64,000 nucleotides of DNA from an uncultured Latescibacterota bacterium (lineage in GTDB: Bacteria > Latescibacterota > UBA2968 > UBA8231), in contig OX638377.1 in NCBI GenBank assembly GCA_951813615.1, positions 3,560,599 through 3,624,598 on the forward strand, written 5' to 3'. A model generated the notes under the pieces. That model saw only the letters and a program-made list of their open reading frames with translations, ran no database searches and was not told the DNA's origin. The translations under genes and the position numbers were made by a program. This document shows positions 61,738 to 64,000 of the stretch, piece by piece; positions within the stretch are counted from its first letter, which is position 1, and the number at the start of each line of letters is the position of its first letter.

Positions 61738-62559
61738 CTAAACCGAACGATTGTCCAGCGAATAGGCGCGATTCTCGCCGCCTATTTGCCACGTGCCGCG
61801 AAACAGCGAGCGGCGCTTGGGCGGCATGGCCTCGATGACCTCGTGGCTGAGGTTGAGCCGGTGCCATTGCGCCCACAGCGAATTGTAGCAATTGAAGACG
61901 GCGCAGCGCGGATTGTCTGAATTGCGCCAATCGTTAGCTGCGTGCAGCAGGCTTTCGGTGAAGATAATGGCCGAGCCGGGCGGGCAGCTATATTGGGCCA
62001 TGGCCGCTCGCATGGGTTTCTCCCAGGGCGATTCGCCGATATTGGGCCGATTGGGATCGGGGCCGCCGTAGTTGAAATGGGCCTTGTGCGAACCCGAGAG
62101 AAACGTGGTGCCCCCTTGGCCGACTTTTACTTCTTCAAGCTCCCACACCACCCGCGTCAGCCCGGAAAATATCTTGTTACCCGCCACTTGGTAGCGCATA
62201 GCATTGGCCTGTTGCGGCGGCCGCACCACGTGCGGCAGGCCGGTGCCGTTGTCGGTGCTTTTCCAGCCAGCGTGTCGCACTGTGATAAAGGAGTTTTCGC
62301 AGCGGAAGCTGTGGTACTCGTCCCCAAGGTATGGCTCTTCGGCGAGGATTTCGGTGAGAATGCCTACCACCGCCGGATGGTCCAAAAGCTCCTGCAAGGC
62401 ACCTTGATAGCCCTGTTTGGCGCCGTCGTACACCTCGGCTTTCATCGCTGCGATTTCCGCCTCAGACAGCACCGAAGGCAACAAAATCCAGCCTTGCAGG
62501 TCGAAAAAAAACTTCTGTTCTTCGGTCATGGGCACGGGTACGGCCCTATGCTCGCTCAT
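61738..62559 (-). CDS. PhyH-family protein with a degenerate iron site
   Basis: A 273-residue PhyH-fold protein: opening FFFDLQGWILLPSVLSEAEI, core GGTTFLSGSHKAHF and late AIIFTESLLHAAND with the distal His. The first-half His-x-Asp motif is not found; the nearest candidate is GLPHVVRPP, a His followed by Val where Asp is expected. In iron halogenases of this superfamily the Asp is replaced by a small residue so that chloride binds, so an altered chemistry or a non-catalytic protein are both possible. AAGGAG precedes the ATG. It lies 21 bases after the other PhyH gene in the same operon. Confidence 0.85.
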   Translation of the reverse strand: MSEHRAVPVPMTEEQKFFFDLQGWILLPSVLSEAEIAAMKAEVYDGAKQGYQGALQELLDHPAVVGILTEILAEEPYLGDEYHSFRCENSFITVRHAGWKSTDNGTGLPHVVRPPQQANAMRYQVAGNKIFSGLTRVVWELEEVKVGQGGTTFLSGSHKAHFNYGGPDPNRPNIGESPWEKPMRAAMAQYSCPPGSAIIFTESLLHAANDWRNSDNPRCAVFNCYNSLWAQWHRLNLSHEVIEAMPPKRRSLFRGTWQIGGENRAYSLDNRSV

Positions 62560-62580
62560 AGCGTTCTCCTTGTCGATTCT

Positions 62581-63390
62581 TTACACCTGCTTGGTCCACT
62601 CAATCGGCTTGGGGGCGATGCCCTGTTCCCGGGCCCATTCGACCAAGCCGTAGCTCGGTCCCCCCAATAATTGCTTGCCAATATCATCTACTTGGTCTAG
62701 CACCTCGTCGCCCGGTTGGACGAGGTCCATATTGTCCCGTAGCCCTCCCATCCAGCGATAGCTGTAGCCCAGTATGACCACCTTTGATGTGCGCTGGCTT
62801 ACATTGGGTGCCGCTGTGTGGAAGACGCGGTTTTCAAACAAAAAGGCGTCGCCAGCGTTGAGACACAAGTCCACCGCCCCCTCTGGATCGACTTGGCCTT
62901 GGGGGATGGGCAACGGCGTCGGCAACAGATGGGAGCCAGGGGCGAACATCGTAAAACCCGATTGCGGCGCGGGAAAATCCGTCAGGCAATAGCACACTTT
63001 TATGCCGGCGCGGACGATGTCTTCATGGCCCAAATCTTCGGTCATGCCGATGTCGCGATGCCATCCCCGCGTCTCTTCGCCGGCATCGTCCTGGGGGAAT
63101 TTATAGATAATCGCCGTGGTGTGCAGATGGATATTGGGCGACAGCAACTGCACCACTAGCGGCACCGTCGAGGAATGGGTCAGCAGCGGGTGAAACGCCT
63201 GCTCTTGCACAATCCCCGGTCGCCGCTGAACGTAGTATTGGTCTGCTTCGCGCCCGAATTCATCGATCATCCGGTCGCACACTGTCGTCAACTGCGCCAC
63301 CTCTTGCTCCGTCAGCGCCCCGGGGACGACCAGATAGCCGTTGTCGTCGAAGAAGCGACGCTGTTTTTCCTCCAGTAGGACCAATTCCAT
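62581..63390 (-). CDS. phytanoyl-CoA dioxygenase (PhyH) family Fe(II)/2-oxoglutarate oxygenase
   Basis: A 269-residue oxygenase with a complete site: GWHRDIG (His and Asp, near residue 110), FHTAAPN (distal His, near 192) and a following Arg (QRTSKVVILGYSYRW). The core SGFTMFAPGSH is the family signature, and the N-terminus FFDDNGYLVVPGALTEQEV is typical. The start ATG has a weak ribosome site. It is upstream of the degenerate PhyH gene, and the two could form a heteromeric or sequential pair. The substrate is unknown. Confidence 0.92.
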   Translation of the reverse strand: MELVLLEEKQRRFFDDNGYLVVPGALTEQEVAQLTTVCDRMIDEFGREADQYYVQRRPGIVQEQAFHPLLTHSSTVPLVVQLLSPNIHLHTTAIIYKFPQDDAGEETRGWHRDIGMTEDLGHEDIVRAGIKVCYCLTDFPAPQSGFTMFAPGSHLLPTPLPIPQGQVDPEGAVDLCLNAGDAFLFENRVFHTAAPNVSQRTSKVVILGYSYRWMGGLRDNMDLVQPGDEVLDQVDDIGKQLLGGPSYGLVEWAREQGIAPKPIEWTKQV

Positions 63391-63416
63391 TGCTGACTTA
63401 CCTCACTCTATGAGCT

Positions 63417-63878
63417 TTAGATCAACTCGGCGTCGCAGCGGGGACAGTGTTCCCACTCGGGCGATTCCACCGGCTTGTCGCAATCCGGGCACAAGCCGAG
63501 GGGATGCTCGTCCTCGCGGCAGCGGCGGCCGTCTTTGTAGGTAATGCGCCGCCAGACCGTCTCGCCGTCCGTAGCGTAAAAAGTCCACGTGCCCGTCTTG
63601 CGCCCGTCCGAACTCTTGCCGCGGTATTCGTTGAATTGCCCAGCCTGTTTCCGTTTGCCGTTTTCATAGTACGCCACGTGGTCGCCGGTGAGCTGATTTT
63701 CTCGGTAGTGATTAATACTAGCGGGCTTACCGTTTCTGTGGTATTCCACCCATTTGCCCGTCTTTTTGCCCATGTCAAAGGCACCTTCGCGCCGCTTGCC
63801 GCCGTCGGCGTAGTACAGCACCCAAGGGCCGTGTTTTTTGCCGTCCTTGTACTCGACATCTTCGAGATGGCTGGCCAT
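63417..63878 (-). CDS. MORN-type (YwqK-like) repeat protein with C-terminal zinc ribbon
   Basis: A 153-residue protein. Residues 5-110 contain four MORN-variant repeats: YKDGKKHGPWVLYYADGGKR, KTGKWVEYHRNGKPAS, LTGDHVAYYENGKRKQ and KTGTWTFYATDG. Residues 128-150 form a zinc ribbon with two Cys pairs, CPDCDK and CPRCD. The repeats match the YwqK family, sometimes labelled antitoxin, but no toxin is visible. The fused ribbon suggests nucleic-acid or protein binding. GGAGG precedes the ATG. It is the first gene of the minus-strand PhyH cluster within the window; 122 bases of non-coding DNA separate it from the right edge. Confidence 0.82.
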   Translation of the reverse strand: MASHLEDVEYKDGKKHGPWVLYYADGGKRREGAFDMGKKTGKWVEYHRNGKPASINHYRENQLTGDHVAYYENGKRKQAGQFNEYRGKSSDGRKTGTWTFYATDGETVWRRITYKDGRRCREDEHPLGLCPDCDKPVESPEWEHCPRCDAELI

Positions 63879-64000
63879 GATTTCCTCCGCATTAATTGGC
63901 CGACGTGTTTACCGTGGCCTTTAGGCCCCTCAACGTGTGGGTTCACGACGGTAGCATGGGATAGTTATACAGCGCAATATGATAGGTTTCCTCTTAGGTA

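Noticed and set aside
1..64000. tRNA, rRNA, CRISPR array or transposase
   Set aside because: No clover-leaf, conserved rRNA segment, regularly spaced repeat or DDE/IS-type protein was found on either strand by reading.

Overview
The window looks like a GC-rich chromosomal segment from an uncultured Gram-negative bacterium, most like the Latescibacterota/Poribacteria-type lineages of the FCB superphylum. This is inference. It rests on a TonB-dependent receptor, many lipoprotein and signal-peptide proteins, repeated phytanoyl-CoA-dioxygenase-like (PhyH), HpcH/HpaI-aldolase and Gfo/Idh/MocA genes, CRTAC1-type (FG-GAP plus ASPIC/UnbV) proteins, and surface proteins with FlgD-like C-terminal domains. 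No rRNA, tRNA or CRISPR array was seen.

Region 1 (1-4.9 kb): a minus-strand S9-type peptidase propeller that runs off the left edge; a coupled minus-strand pair (TIM-barrel isomerase, Gfo/Idh dehydrogenase); a divergent PhyH dioxygenase; and what may be the broken start of a DUF6785-like membrane protein gene.

Region 2 (about 4.9-10.1 kb): an island visibly richer in A+T than its flanks. It carries an HNH endonuclease facing a three-gene operon of DNA cytosine-C5 methyltransferase, GHKL ATPase and a Rossmann methyltransferase-like protein. It lies between two copies of the 3' end of a PhyH gene, a complete gene on the left and a 20-codon stump on the right. It resembles a restriction-modification or defence island and is the best candidate here for an uncharacterised system.

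Region 3 (10.1-24.6 kb): small-molecule catabolism. It has a polysaccharide deacetylase, two Gfo/Idh dehydrogenases, two HpcH/HpaI aldolases, a TalC-like transaldolase, a kelch propeller, M19 and M55 peptidase-family proteins, a TonB receptor, an aquaporin and an AbrB/PIN toxin-antitoxin pair with a probable operator.

Region 4 (24.6-58.8 kb): a large cell-surface locus. Seven members of one secreted family share a YR-GG-like mature N-terminus, discoidin-like modules, a GEIWP-type core module, a C-terminal PNGDGIN/FlgD-like domain and a terminal V-x-V-Y-like tail. Three are a recent tandem array. With them are two paralogous proteins of about 910 residues (probable outer-membrane barrels), three CRTAC1-type propellers, a GT39-like glycosyltransferase with TPRs, a parvulin lipoprotein and a CBM9-like protein. 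Eight minus-strand genes from 51.1 to 34.3 kb are packed like one operon. A second kelch gene sits at the right end.

Region 5 (58.8-64 kb): a minus-strand cluster of a MORN-type/zinc-ribbon protein, two PhyH proteins, an HpcH/HpaI aldolase and a DUF6785-like membrane protein, echoing the gene set of region 1.
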